Below, one piece after another: positions 9,601 to 17,557 of a stretch of 36,510 nucleotides of DNA; position 1 is the first letter of the stretch; each line of letters opens with the position of its first letter. The translations under genes were made by a program, and so were the position numbers. Origin of the DNA: Kiritimatiellia bacterium (GTDB taxonomy: Bacteria; Verrucomicrobiota; Kiritimatiellia; RFP12; UBA1067). The notes beneath the pieces were generated by a model. The model was not told where the DNA came from and searched no databases. It was given only the letters and a program-made list of their open reading frames with translations. Where the stretch lies: assembly GCA_024405395.1 (NCBI GenBank), contig JAKSOW010000019.1:1-36510 (forward strand). The letters run 5' to 3'.

Positions 9601-9949
9601 CGCGGATGCGGAGACTGGGTTGCTCGAGATCAAGACAAAGGCCGATGGGGCCGCGATGCCGCCGAATGGCCTGAAGAGCTGGGAAAGCCACATGCTGGGG
9701 CTCAACCCGGACGATCCCACGTCAGTTCCCCGTGTGGCGTTGACGAAGGACGAAGAAACGGGGGATTTCATTGTCTCAGTTGAGAATGTCAACCCCAGGG
9801 AGGAAGCTAAAGTTCAGTATGAGATCGAGTCGGGAGCGGATGTTCGGTCTTTGAAGCCTGAGGGGAAACTTCAGGATTCGAAGGTTTTCCCCAGACCGTC
9901 GACTGGCAGAAGCGGTTTTTATCGTGTCCGTATCCATGTGGCGCGTTGA
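6608..9949 (+). CDS. Giant secreted SGNH-hydrolase multidomain protein
   Basis: Predicted surface esterase of 1113 residues. I chose ATG 6608 over ATGs 6590 and 6602 because GGAGG (6596-6600) lies seven bases before it and MKTVRGMIMAGLLVALVAPA is a clean signal peptide. Residues about 25-150 are beta-rich. An SGNH (GDSL) hydrolase domain spans about 165-385: block I PFGDSITE (Ser175), block III IGAND (Asn274) and block V NNQHPSWMGHD (His363). The usual block V Asp three residues before His is Asn360. Residues about 400-645 form an unrecognised domain ending ANLEIWG, followed by Ig-like beta domains. The C-terminus has a GLKSWESHMLGLNPDDP segment, a type of tail often seen in PVC surface proteins, and ends in FYRVRI. 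Family members remove acetyl or acyl groups from polysaccharides; the substrate here is unknown. Confidence 0.8.
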   Translation: MKTVRGMIMAGLLVALVAPAVAEVHVVENALTNATAVVISGEYSLTGAGGVQMPSLTLTAGSRFTLDPVRTPVLITGQAAPTFAVGAKIALDAAYANYTKGRMVLLTWHGTEQATIPAGLFDASSAAGVNPTLTQETYTAQKATSSTYITYTRLVLDLNPAAEKRRVTIMPFGDSITESSSVVGFGNPNYRVFLMQKLAARGYAPESVGFRHSNNQNAAAIYQDDAYSWHGGISGIRLIPKGDPNNRGGYREGLDTLLEATGVPDIILFFIGANDDGWNMDEMFESWTNAVTRLATMRPTTKIISVAVMKQSGTWRKNFHDRISAAIADNVLGLPPNQLHFVNPDIGFPHSDARYTQTPNNQHPSWMGHDLTSSTFADKIEEVLQTPPVKTADGSADAVYTPNRQTGVLANVHPSYTRGFQRLWAIDACDVSTNGAKRLIKNGTMRYSYANPDLDSAAQYVKVGYYLELRHKLTGHVRWVWADMDTWDGGTPDTFAFPLAYRLQRKVTGLHVLSNDSGIKTVAPEDDSVEGWLQFANCGYVTNACSEVDAPAKMFPYDWNMTLDDARAYGLMQIYRLEPDGPRPHLPAELLMAYNRWEGDGTHEIGIGGCSMHNFINYMGSNSSAYDRFNLNGYDLANLEIWGLPAAAEMSVAPRAGYDFTNAVAMVDVARLAAGAEDDFLQLTLTDTTDGVVVGQVRLALANGATDYELSLPGPLVPGRTYLYRVEVVDAEGAVVRGSSPIEGTLMQAVGGAPTTWFSASAASGASQVQAGQWEQTPAIVEQAYRFGPNASGTFTVDEKPAHLAACTVVEQRLTFDDVALPADLARKDLSDKQCGLTIALGNRWYGLAGGQWRYFDGPPAVCGTYDVRFEVDYATQPGRVRYSVKASGAAAYVALTVDGADWVANSRPAATRPLALEYDGEGSLTKVTGAAADVGVAAVAGRIYATAGAAVAEAAKTGETVFLRTNATLPADQLAAGAKVAADGHDFLWEDGANYIGADAETGLLEIKTKADGAAMPPNGLKSWESHMLGLNPDDPTSVPRVALTKDEETGDFIVSVENVNPREEAKVQYEIESGADVRSLKPEGKLQDSKVFPRPSTGRSGFYRVRIHVAR

Positions 9950-9979
9950 GGCTCCAATCGTAATTCAAGGGGTGTGAAC

Positions 9980-12133
9980 ATGAAGATCAACTCATTATGG
10001 TGTTTGGTGTTGGCGTGCGTCTGGACGGCGCAGGCTGAAGTTCTGACATGGCGAGGAACGGCGGGTGGCGGGGACGGAGCCACATTCTCTGCTGCCGCCA
10101 ACTGGGCGGACGGTTCGGAGGCGGCACGGGCTCCGCAGCCCGGCGACACGCTCGTGGTCGACAAGAATGCGACGATTACCTCAAGCGTAGATCTGGGTTC
10201 GGAAGGGTACACCATTGACGTCGCCTCCGGCATAAAGTGCTACATTAACGGCAAGATAAGCGGCACGGGACAGCTGGTCAAGGACGGTTTGGGGGAACTC
10301 TTCCTTGAAAACGGCGCCAACGACTATTCGGGCGGTAACCTGATTCTGAAGGGTGTTCTTGAAACGGACATCGGCAGTGCCAAGGGGGTGCCCTTTGGCA
10401 CGGGTGACATTGAGATTCGGCGTACCGCGAAGACGAAGTGCTATCTGCAGACTTACCATGTCAACGTCACCAACAATATCCTGATTACGGGGCCGTATAC
10501 CTCAACTTCGTATCAGGCACTTGATTTCTGCCAGGAGACCAAATATTCTGGGAAAGTCACCTGTGACGCCGACGTGGCCATGTTCAGTCACTACCAGAAC
10601 TCGTTCTCTGAAATGGCCGGCGTTTATGATATGCATGGCCATACGATCCACATGACCTTCCGCAACGCGAACACGCGCAATGGCGACATGAAATTGAGCG
10701 GCGTCTTTGACTGTTCGTACGAGAAGGTGTCGTCGCGTGACTATCTTTTCACCACAGGCAAGTTCGTGGATCCAGACGCATCCTACACCATTCACGGCGG
10801 CACGAATTACCTGGACGCCGGAGCATCCATCGCCTGCACCAATGTTGTGCTGGATGGCGCCACATACCCTGCCTGCTTCTACTTCAACAGCGAAAGCGTG
10901 CTTTCGGAAGAGGCGACGGTCAAACTCAATGGCGACGCCAAGCTCTATGTCTGTGCTGGACTGTATGTGGCGATAGGGCATCTGGTCGTCAACGGCGAGG
11001 AATTGGAGCCGGGGTCCTATACGGCTGCCACCCTGCCGACCGTGATTGACGGTGCAGGCACTGTGCTGGTGAGCGCCAGCTATACGTGGACTGGCGCTGT
11101 CTCCAAGGCGTGGAATGAGCCGGCCAACTGGTCGCCGCAGGGGGTGCCGGGTTCGGGGGATCATGTCTTCTTCAAGTCCGCGGATACGTTGTCCCGGAAT
11201 CTGAAGGAGAACATTGACATTGGGGAAAAGGGTCTGGTGAGCCACAATCTGGGCGGCGATGTGCAGCTGTACGGTTCTTTCTTCGGTTCAGGTGCGCTTA
11301 CGTGTCTGGGCAACAAGCGGCTCTTCCTCTGCATGGCCAATAAACACACGGGAGGTACTGTCGTCTCCTGCGAACTGTGGCAATATGCCACCGACACCAT
11401 GGGTTCGGGACCAGTTGAGATCCGTCGTGCAGGTGGCTCGGGGGTCAGCTACATCCCCTGTGTGGCGTCTTCAACGGCTGAGAACAACGACATCACGGTG
11501 ACAGGTGCCTATGGCGGCAGTTCGGAGCGGACCTTTCAGTTCGGGAATTCGTCAGGCATCAGTGGTACCATCACCGCGACAGATGACGTGAGTTTCTTTG
11601 GCCGTTACATCGTTGCCGACATTGGCGGCAATATCGCCTGCACGCTCAATGCACATGGGCACACGGCGCATTTCTCGAACCAGATCAATTCGGGCGTATA
11701 CTGCCATCAGACGCTTTCGGGGTGCTTTGACGCAAATATCGAGACGAGCGCCACAGTAGCTGGCTGCGTCATCAACGTGACGGGTCGTTTCGTTGATCCG
11801 GATGCCTCCTACACCATCAATGGATGCACAAACATCATAGAGTCTTCCGCCCAGATTGCCTGCACAAACATTGTGGTGAACAATTCCGCCAAGAAGGATG
11901 CCTATCTCTGGTTCCGGGGCGACAATGTCTTTCCCGTTGCTCCATCATTGACTGTCTCCAATGGCGGCAAGGTGCGTGTGGATGACGGGTTGACGGTACA
12001 TCTCGACAAGTTGATCATCAACGGGACTGTGTTGGGGAAGGGCGCCTATACGGCGCAGACCCATCCCGAGATCATCGAAGGCGCCGGACGTCTGCGTGTC
12101 GGGTATGGCGGATTCACCGCCTATTTGCACTAA
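9980..12133 (+). CDS. Secreted beta-strand-repeat surface protein with two homologous halves
   Basis: Exported 717-residue protein of the autotransporter-associated beta-strand-repeat type. The longest frame begins at GTG 9974, but ATG 9980 is preferred: AAGGGG lies seven bases before it and MKINSLWCLVLACVWTAQA is a signal peptide. The mature protein is two tandem copies of about 345 residues. Each begins with a W-x-G...NW motif (TWRG...AANW; TWTG...PANW), contains a VDPDASYTI-H/N-G block and IACTN, and ends in a G-S/A-YTA....P.I-G-AG pattern. A repeat-type segment KDGLGELFLENGANDYSG occurs near residue 105. No transmembrane anchor, beta-barrel or PEP-CTERM-like tail is visible at the end (YGGFTAYLH). 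It lies 30 bases after the SGNH gene and is probably co-transcribed. A structural or adhesive surface role is inferred; no enzymatic motif was seen. Confidence 0.75.
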   Translation: MKINSLWCLVLACVWTAQAEVLTWRGTAGGGDGATFSAAANWADGSEAARAPQPGDTLVVDKNATITSSVDLGSEGYTIDVASGIKCYINGKISGTGQLVKDGLGELFLENGANDYSGGNLILKGVLETDIGSAKGVPFGTGDIEIRRTAKTKCYLQTYHVNVTNNILITGPYTSTSYQALDFCQETKYSGKVTCDADVAMFSHYQNSFSEMAGVYDMHGHTIHMTFRNANTRNGDMKLSGVFDCSYEKVSSRDYLFTTGKFVDPDASYTIHGGTNYLDAGASIACTNVVLDGATYPACFYFNSESVLSEEATVKLNGDAKLYVCAGLYVAIGHLVVNGEELEPGSYTAATLPTVIDGAGTVLVSASYTWTGAVSKAWNEPANWSPQGVPGSGDHVFFKSADTLSRNLKENIDIGEKGLVSHNLGGDVQLYGSFFGSGALTCLGNKRLFLCMANKHTGGTVVSCELWQYATDTMGSGPVEIRRAGGSGVSYIPCVASSTAENNDITVTGAYGGSSERTFQFGNSSGISGTITATDDVSFFGRYIVADIGGNIACTLNAHGHTAHFSNQINSGVYCHQTLSGCFDANIETSATVAGCVINVTGRFVDPDASYTINGCTNIIESSAQIACTNIVVNNSAKKDAYLWFRGDNVFPVAPSLTVSNGGKVRVDDGLTVHLDKLIINGTVLGKGAYTAQTHPEIIEGAGRLRVGYGGFTAYLH
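10040..11080 (+). repeat. Internal duplication, copy 1 of surface protein
   Basis: First half of the duplicated surface protein. The protein pattern and order of blocks match those of copy 2 (11081-12118). Similarity is plain at protein level (VDPDASYTI, IACTN, G-YTA) but the DNA has diverged, so this is an old duplication. Boundaries are approximate. Confidence 0.65.
11081..12118 (+). repeat. Internal duplication, copy 2 of surface protein
   Basis: Second half, nearly equal in length to copy 1 (about 1,040 bases each). It begins with YTWTGAVSKAWNEPANW and ends with IIEGAGRLRVGYGG, matching the VIDGAGTVLVSA end of copy 1. Boundaries are approximate. Confidence 0.65.
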
Positions 12134-12152
12134 AGTTCTGAGGCTCGCAACC

Positions 12153-13139
12153 TTAGAGATAGAGCGCGAGCGCGTACAGCAGACCGTAGACGAGGTGAAT
12201 ACCGCCCGAAGCGCGTTCCAGACCGCGCCATTTGGGGCTCTCCGGGCATTCGCGGTAGGTTTTCGCCGCGGTGCGCAGGGTCTTGGCGGTCAAGGGGAGG
12301 CACAGGAAGGGAAGCCAGGCCCAGGTGTAGGCCCAGGTGCCGTTGTTGAGGACATTGCCGAACAGCAGAATGTTGAGGCAGGTGACGCCATAGGGCAGCA
12401 GGTGGCAGATGCGATAATAGCCAAGGGCTTTGCGTGGACCCAACCAGGAGGCGAGGGTGACGATGCCGGCGGCGCGGTCGGAGGGGATGTCGCGCATATC
12501 GTTTCCGTGCATGATGACGCCCACCAAGGAGGAGATGGGCAAAGTGAGCAGAATGGCCATCAGCAGGATGAGTGGCATCGCGGGATCAGGCATCAACATT
12601 TCGCGGGCGAAATCGGGCTCCAGAAGCGAGAAGGCCACGAAGATCTCCAGTGGCCCCATCAGGAAGGATACAAAAGGCACGCCGAGGCCGTGGTACTTGA
12701 ACTTGATGCCGGTTGAGTAGTTGGTGGAACCCAGCAGGCCGATGAACCCCGCAATGAGCAGGGGCACGTTGAGTTGCCATTCGGGGGCTCGGTAGAAACA
12801 AAGGGACACGCCGAGCACCGAGGCGGCAAAGGCGCATCCCAGCGCCACCAGGAGCAGGGCGCGCATTGAGACGAGGCCTTCGCGGATCTGCGGCGTGGTG
12901 CAGATCGCACCGGGCGCGCTGTCGACGCCGCTGCGCTCATCGCCCCAGGTGTTGAGCAGGTTGACGGTGGCCTGAAACAGAATGCCCGCCACCAGACCAA
13001 GCGTCCAGTGCCCCCAGTAGCAGTCTCCATCAGCCAGGCCCAGTACGCCCAGCAGACCAGCTGCCACCGCGAACGGTATGAGCGTTGCGGTATAGCTCCA
13101 CGGGCGGAAGAGAAGAAACCAGGCTTTGACTTTGTTCAT
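12153..13139 (-). CDS. menA: UbiA-superfamily prenyltransferase, MenA-like
   Basis: Integral membrane prenyltransferase (328 aa), most like 1,4-dihydroxy-2-naphthoate polyprenyltransferase, which joins a polyprenyl chain to the naphthoquinone head group in menaquinone synthesis. About eight or nine hydrophobic segments are visible. The first Mg/diphosphate motif reads N60-LLNTWGD67-ERSGVD73. The second reads N213-DMRD217-IPSD221-RAAG, closely matching the MenA form. A conserved YSTGIKFKYHGLGVP loop lies between them. A UbiA or other lipid-tail transferase is possible, since motif one is not the canonical NDxxD. No other menaquinone genes are nearby. The gene stands alone, convergent with the surface-protein gene (19 bases between stops) and divergent from the next one. 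The ATG lies 10 bases after an extended -10 and has no Shine-Dalgarno sequence. Confidence 0.8.
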   Translation of the reverse strand: MNKVKAWFLLFRPWSYTATLIPFAVAAGLLGVLGLADGDCYWGHWTLGLVAGILFQATVNLLNTWGDERSGVDSAPGAICTTPQIREGLVSMRALLLVALGCAFAASVLGVSLCFYRAPEWQLNVPLLIAGFIGLLGSTNYSTGIKFKYHGLGVPFVSFLMGPLEIFVAFSLLEPDFAREMLMPDPAMPLILLMAILLTLPISSLVGVIMHGNDMRDIPSDRAAGIVTLASWLGPRKALGYYRICHLLPYGVTCLNILLFGNVLNNGTWAYTWAWLPFLCLPLTAKTLRTAAKTYRECPESPKWRGLERASGGIHLVYGLLYALALYL

Positions 13140-13149
13140 GAGTGCCCAT

Positions 13150-13158
13150 ATTATACCA
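13150..13158 (-). promoter_or_regulatory. Extended -10 promoter of menA-like gene, near-leaderless
   Basis: On the minus strand TGGTATAAT is followed by ATGGGCACTC and then the ATG at 13139. Transcription would be expected to start about four bases before the ATG, leaving no room for a ribosome site. No convincing -35 box was found; the TG extension may replace it. Confidence 0.6.
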
Positions 13159-13185
13159 TACTCCTGAATCCTTGCGGTTAGTCGC

Positions 13186-13214
13186 TTGACTTTTAGGGTG
13201 TTAAACGATAAAAT
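13186..13214 (+). promoter_or_regulatory. Sigma70-type promoter of 1111-aa surface protein
   Basis: TTGACT (13186-13191), exactly 17 bases, then TAAAAT (13209-13214). This is the strongest promoter match in the window. The predicted start near 13221 gives a leader of about 27 bases that contains GGAGG (13237-13241). It is back to back with the menA-like promoter. Confidence 0.75.
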
Positions 13215-13247
13215 GTCCCTTGTCGAGTGTACAACTGGAGGTTATTG

Positions 13248-16200
13248 ATGAAGATAGCATTGTTTCCCGCCTATGCCATTATGAGCGCCGCCGCATTTTG
13301 CGTGCGGGCTGCCGTTGTCACGAATTCCGAGACGTTCGTAGTTTCGTCGCCGACGACGCTTTTGGGCGTCACGAACATCTACACCCACACCACGCTGCCT
13401 GCGCAGATTGACGCCAACCTTACGCTCGACAACCGCAGTTATGTGCGCTTCATGGGTGCCAACACCACAGGCACCTCCACGGCTCCTGTCGACACGCGGC
13501 CGGTGATCAACATCGGCACCACGGCGGCAGACGTCACGCTCACGGTGAAGGGCAATTCGCTTTTCGCCGCCACCTACCGCAACTCCAAAACCCCTACCGC
13601 TTGGGTGAACGCGGGCATCGATCCGGCCAACAATAGCAGCGCCGCCCCGTCGCGCATCCGCGTGCATCTGGGCACGCCTGACGGGGCACCGGGTTCAACT
13701 GGTCGCGTAAAGCTCGATCTCAAGACCGCCCAGAGTTTCGGCGGCAGCGCGTTGGGCGCGTTCTGGGCCGAATGGCTCTACGTCAACACTTCCGTCAAGC
13801 CGAACGCCAGCGGCTACATCGACTTTCTCGATGTAGCCAGCGGCGTCACGGCCGACATCTCCTTCATCGACAACCTGAGCGACACCCCTGCGCGCATTCT
13901 CTTCAGCGGGGGCGCGCTGCTGCGCAACAACGCCACCGCGCATGACGCCCCGCTAGCCGTCGCGTCCGGACACGAACTGATCCTTGAAGGAAAGACCGGA
14001 TCCTATGTCGAGTACACCAAACAATACGCCAACTGCAACTTAACCGCTCGGCGCGGCGGTGTAGTGCGCTTCCGGGGTGGCGAGGTACGTTTGCGCAGCC
14101 GCGGCAATTGCGTGAAACCGACAGATTTCAATTTCCAGCCCTGGCATCTTTCCGCCGCCGACAACATCGTGTGGGAACAGACGGGGCAGCTGTATCTCAT
14201 GGAAAATTGCGTCCTCTCCCTTGAGGACGATGACGTTTTGCCGCATGCGGCCAATAATGGGCAGGTCCGTTTCCATCGCAATACCTCCAGTCTGGGGAAT
14301 CCGGATTACCGCAACTACTGTGCCATCGACATCGGCTCGACGGTGCAGCACGTGAACGGCCTAGTGAGCGACGAGCAGGCCGTGCCGACGATCGGTGTGG
14401 TGACCAATGACGCCTATTCGACTGGCGTCTCCACTGCGCGCGGCACACTCGTCTTCGGCGAACATGACCTCTCCACCACCTTCAATGCGCTCTGCACACC
14501 GGGCGTGGACGTGCAGAAGATCGGGCGCGGCACGCTCATCGTGCGAAACGCCTTCGGCGAATCGCTCGATGTGCGCGCCGGCGTCGCCGTTTTCTCGGAG
14601 GTTTGCGCGTTTGAGGCCCTGGCTGTCGCCGATGGCGCCATTGTGTGCGGTGAAGTGCGCGTGAATGGTACTGTCGAATTCGCCGCCGGGGCTGATGCCT
14701 CGACGCTGGATCTTGTGTTGGGCGCAGGCGCAAAAGTCGCCACACCCCGTGCGATGACCTTGAATTCGCTCGTCGTGAACGGTGCCTCTGTGTCGGCCGG
14801 CGTCTATGAACAGGCCGACTGGCTGGCCGAGGGTTCCGCCCCCGTGACCGTGGTGAAGGATCCCTCGCTCATCGTGTCGGCCGCCGTGTGGACCGGAGCC
14901 GGCGCGGATGATTCCGTAGCGACGGAAGCTAACTGGGCTGATGCCTCGAAGGTTGGCTTCCTCTCGCCTGTCACGGCACCGGAATTCGCGACAGGCGGCA
15001 GCCAGGCCGTTTTCCCGGCAGCACTCTCCAGTCTGGGCGGCTTGACCTTCAATTCCGCGGGCGATTTCACGCTTGCCGGCGCTGATGCCAGCAGTGTGCT
15101 TGCGCTTTATGGGCCGTTGACGCTGGCCGGCGGCGAAGGTACGCGCACCTACAGGGTGGACATGCCACTGCGTCTGTTTGGCGAGACGACGGCCATTACG
15201 GTGTCCGCCGCGAATGTGACGTTGCACCTGCGGGATCTGTCGGGATTGACGGCTGTCAACATCATGGGCGAGAAGTTGAGTGACCTGCCCCAGGACTACG
15301 CCACCGATGGTGTGGTCATTCTCGAGAATCCGCGCACAATTGGTGACATCGACCACACCAGAGGTGGCGGTACGGTGATTTTGCGCGGCGAGGTGGGCGT
15401 GCCTGGCGAGGGCGGAACCTATACGCTCGACTATGGCCGTTACCGCAACGGGAGCAACAAGGACAACGGTTGGGTGGAGCTGGGCAAGACGCGGGTGGAG
15501 AATGTGGTTTTCCACAAGAAGCTCAAGATCGATGGCGGCGGCCAGGTCGGGGGTTCTACCGGTACAAGCCGCTTCCTCCTCTTCGGCGGCGTCACCAATG
15601 TCTTCAACGAACTCGTGCAGGAAAGGCCATCCTGTTCTGTGCGCACTGAGGGTGGCACGGTGAACGTATTCAAGAAGGGGTTTGCCAATTCCAGTGGATC
15701 GTGCGAGTTCACGAACGAAAACGTCGCGCCGAACAACGCCACGAGTACGAAGCCCGCCACGTTGATCTTTGATGGCCCGGTGACTACCGACAGCACGTCG
15801 CGGCAGCTTTCGTTCTCGGGCAGCTACACAAAGGCGATCTTCCGCTCCACGGGCAACTACGCGAAGATGTACATGTCGCTCTATGCCAACGTCACGCTGG
15901 AGTTCACCGTGGACGATGCCTTCACGAACACGGATTTCTACTTTGTGCGCGCGGCAACGGTGGACCTGTGCGGCACGCATCAGAAGGTGCGCTGCCTGCT
16001 ATCCTATGGCCAGTCCGATCAGGAACCAAATTATGGTACGTTCACCAGCGTGAAGCCGGCGACGCTGGAGGTGACCGGCGGCGGTTTGAGCCGTGCGGGC
16101 TGCGCGTGGGTGACGGAGGGCGATTCTTTCCATCTGGGCGTGACCACGAATTCGACCCAGCAGATTACCGGACCTGTCTCGCTGGTGAAAAGCGGCACCG

Positions 16201-16583
16201 GCTATCTGCTGATGAACCGCAATGGCGAAGTGGCCTCCACGGGCGACGTGACGGTGGAGGGCGGCACGCTGGAGTTCACCGCGCGCACCGGGTGGCCGGC
16301 GGCGGGTTCTGTGACGGCGGAGGGAACGGGAAATCTTGTGCTCGGCAAGGCGGATACCTTTGGCCCTGGCGTTGCCCTGCATCTTACCGGGTCGGGCACG
16401 ATTTCTATGCCGGCCGAGGCGGTGATGCGGGTGGGTGCGCTGTGGCTTGACGCCACTGGGCGTCCGGCTCCTTCTGGAATCTATGGCGCTGTTGGTGACA
16501 CGGGCGCAAAGTACACCACACCGCACATCCTTTCCGGGCGGGTGAAGGTGGCCAACCTGGGCACGAAACTGCTTCTGCGGTAA
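13248..16583 (+). CDS. Giant secreted autotransporter-type beta-strand-repeat protein
   Basis: Exported surface protein of 1111 residues. The longest frame begins at GTG 13227, but ATG 13248 follows GGAGG by six bases and starts a signal peptide (MKIALFPAYAIMSAAAFCVRA). The rest is nearly all beta-rich, Thr/Asn/Gly-rich sequence with no catalytic motif. Autotransporter-associated repeat units are seen as VQKIGRGTLIVRNAFGESL (about residue 425) and LVKSGTGYLLMNRNGEVAS followed by VEGGTLEF (about 980-1010). A mid-protein module join occurs near residue 545: LVVNGASVSAGVYE, then AAVWTGAGADD...EANW, the same join used in the duplicated surface protein upstream. The C-terminus ends HILSGRVKVANLGTKLLLR, with no barrel or recognised sorting tag. 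The role is inferred as a surface scaffold, adhesin or glycan-binding protein. It is transcribed from its own strong promoter. Confidence 0.75.
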   Translation: MKIALFPAYAIMSAAAFCVRAAVVTNSETFVVSSPTTLLGVTNIYTHTTLPAQIDANLTLDNRSYVRFMGANTTGTSTAPVDTRPVINIGTTAADVTLTVKGNSLFAATYRNSKTPTAWVNAGIDPANNSSAAPSRIRVHLGTPDGAPGSTGRVKLDLKTAQSFGGSALGAFWAEWLYVNTSVKPNASGYIDFLDVASGVTADISFIDNLSDTPARILFSGGALLRNNATAHDAPLAVASGHELILEGKTGSYVEYTKQYANCNLTARRGGVVRFRGGEVRLRSRGNCVKPTDFNFQPWHLSAADNIVWEQTGQLYLMENCVLSLEDDDVLPHAANNGQVRFHRNTSSLGNPDYRNYCAIDIGSTVQHVNGLVSDEQAVPTIGVVTNDAYSTGVSTARGTLVFGEHDLSTTFNALCTPGVDVQKIGRGTLIVRNAFGESLDVRAGVAVFSEVCAFEALAVADGAIVCGEVRVNGTVEFAAGADASTLDLVLGAGAKVATPRAMTLNSLVVNGASVSAGVYEQADWLAEGSAPVTVVKDPSLIVSAAVWTGAGADDSVATEANWADASKVGFLSPVTAPEFATGGSQAVFPAALSSLGGLTFNSAGDFTLAGADASSVLALYGPLTLAGGEGTRTYRVDMPLRLFGETTAITVSAANVTLHLRDLSGLTAVNIMGEKLSDLPQDYATDGVVILENPRTIGDIDHTRGGGTVILRGEVGVPGEGGTYTLDYGRYRNGSNKDNGWVELGKTRVENVVFHKKLKIDGGGQVGGSTGTSRFLLFGGVTNVFNELVQERPSCSVRTEGGTVNVFKKGFANSSGSCEFTNENVAPNNATSTKPATLIFDGPVTTDSTSRQLSFSGSYTKAIFRSTGNYAKMYMSLYANVTLEFTVDDAFTNTDFYFVRAATVDLCGTHQKVRCLLSYGQSDQEPNYGTFTSVKPATLEVTGGGLSRAGCAWVTEGDSFHLGVTTNSTQQITGPVSLVKSGTGYLLMNRNGEVASTGDVTVEGGTLEFTARTGWPAAGSVTAEGTGNLVLGKADTFGPGVALHLTGSGTISMPAEAVMRVGALWLDATGRPAPSGIYGAVGDTGAKYTTPHILSGRVKVANLGTKLLLR

Positions 16584-16610
16584 ACGGGCCTTTCCTAGAC
16601 GAGGAACGTT

Positions 16611-16619
16611 TGGTATAAT
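16611..16619 (+). promoter_or_regulatory. Extended -10 promoter of DUF4886 gene, leaderless
   Basis: TGGTATAAT is followed by GGGCGAC and then ATG 16627. The expected transcription start falls at or one base before that ATG. A weak -35 (TTTCCT, 16591-16596, 17-base spacer) is present. The earlier ATG at 16618 overlaps the -10 box and so is not used. Confidence 0.6.
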
Positions 16620-16626
16620 GGGCGAC

Positions 16627-17547
16627 ATGAAAAGACATGCCGCCCTGATTTTCGCTGTTTCCTTGATTCTGGTCGCCGGCGCCGCGACGCCAAAGTCGCT
16701 GAAGGTGCTGATGATCGGCAACAGCTTCTCCATCTGCGTGCAGAAGCAGATGCCGCAGGTCGCGCAGGCGATGGGGCTGGAGCTTGGCCTCGCATCCCTC
16801 TACATTGGTGGCTGTTCGCTGGAGCGCCATTGGCAGAACGTGGTGGCGGCCACCAACGCCGACTTCAAGCCCTATCTCTACACGCGCTACATCAACGGTG
16901 TGGAACAGCCCAAGGGCAAGGCCAACATCCCGGATGCGCTGGCCTCCGATTCCTGGGACGTGGTGACCCTGCAGCAGGGATCGCATTTCTCCTGGCAACC
17001 CGAAACCTATCGGCCTTTCGTCGCTGACTTGGTGAAAACGATCAAAAAGATCTGTCCGCGTGCCGAGATTGTGGTGCAGGAGACCTGGAGCTACACGCCG
17101 TGGGACAAGCGCTTCGCCAAATGGGGAATCGACCAGAACCAGATGTACGCCAAGCTGCATCGTGCCTACTACGACGTGGCCTCCAGTTTTGGTTTCCGCG
17201 TGATCCCGATGGGAACGGCGGTGCAGCTCTATCGGGCGCGTCTGCCGGTCGTCTACACGGAAAACTCCTTCGGAGGTGACGCGGTTGGGAGCGCCAAGTT
17301 CATTCAGGGCGCAGACGGCAAATGGTCGCCGAAAGGAGATGTGTTCCACTTGGGCTTCCGCGGCGAATATCTGCAGGCCCTGGTGTGGACGGCCAAGCTC
17401 TTTGGCGTGGATGTGTCGGAATGCCCCTATTCACCAGCGGAAATCTCGACTGCCGAGGCCACATGCCTGCGCAAATGCGCCCAAGCCGCGGTGGATGGCG
17501 AACAGCCACCGCCTGCTTATGGCGGGACGTATCACGAGGACAAGTAA
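16627..17547 (+). CDS. DUF4886-type secreted SGNH hydrolase
   Basis: Exported 306-residue protein of the DUF4886 group of SGNH/GDSL hydrolases, found mostly in glycan-degrading gut bacteria. The start at ATG 16627 (not 16618) is set by the promoter and by the signal peptide MKRHAALIFAVSLILVAGA. Motifs are MIGNSFS with the nucleophile Ser33, YIGGCSL, VTLQQGSHFSW (residues about 113-121), and D238-VFH241-LGFRGEYLQA supplying the Asp-His pair, so the triad looks intact. Length matches the family. The likely reaction is de-esterification of a polysaccharide; the exact substrate is unknown. It is probably co-transcribed with the following DUF4091 gene, whose ribosome site begins in its stop codon region (10 bases between genes). 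Confidence 0.85.
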   Translation: MKRHAALIFAVSLILVAGAATPKSLKVLMIGNSFSICVQKQMPQVAQAMGLELGLASLYIGGCSLERHWQNVVAATNADFKPYLYTRYINGVEQPKGKANIPDALASDSWDVVTLQQGSHFSWQPETYRPFVADLVKTIKKICPRAEIVVQETWSYTPWDKRFAKWGIDQNQMYAKLHRAYYDVASSFGFRVIPMGTAVQLYRARLPVVYTENSFGGDAVGSAKFIQGADGKWSPKGDVFHLGFRGEYLQALVWTAKLFGVDVSECPYSPAEISTAEATCLRKCAQAAVDGEQPPPAYGGTYHEDK

Positions 17548-17557
17548 GGAGATTGCC

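Noticed and set aside
12138..12156. CTGAGG/CCTTAG hairpin between convergent genes as a terminator
   Set aside because: Only six pairs with one G-U and no T-run, and it overlaps the menA-like stop codon.
12096..12716. 206-codon plus-strand frame over the menA-like gene
   Set aside because: Antisense to a membrane protein with two intact prenyltransferase motifs; Gly/Gln/Asp-rich and featureless.
13227..13247. GTG 13227 as the start of the 1111-residue protein
   Set aside because: It lies about six bases past the predicted transcript start, and the GGAGG site points to ATG 13248, where the signal peptide begins.
14361..15980. 539-codon minus-strand open frame
   Set aside because: Antisense shadow of the 1111-residue surface protein, which has a promoter, ribosome site and signal peptide.
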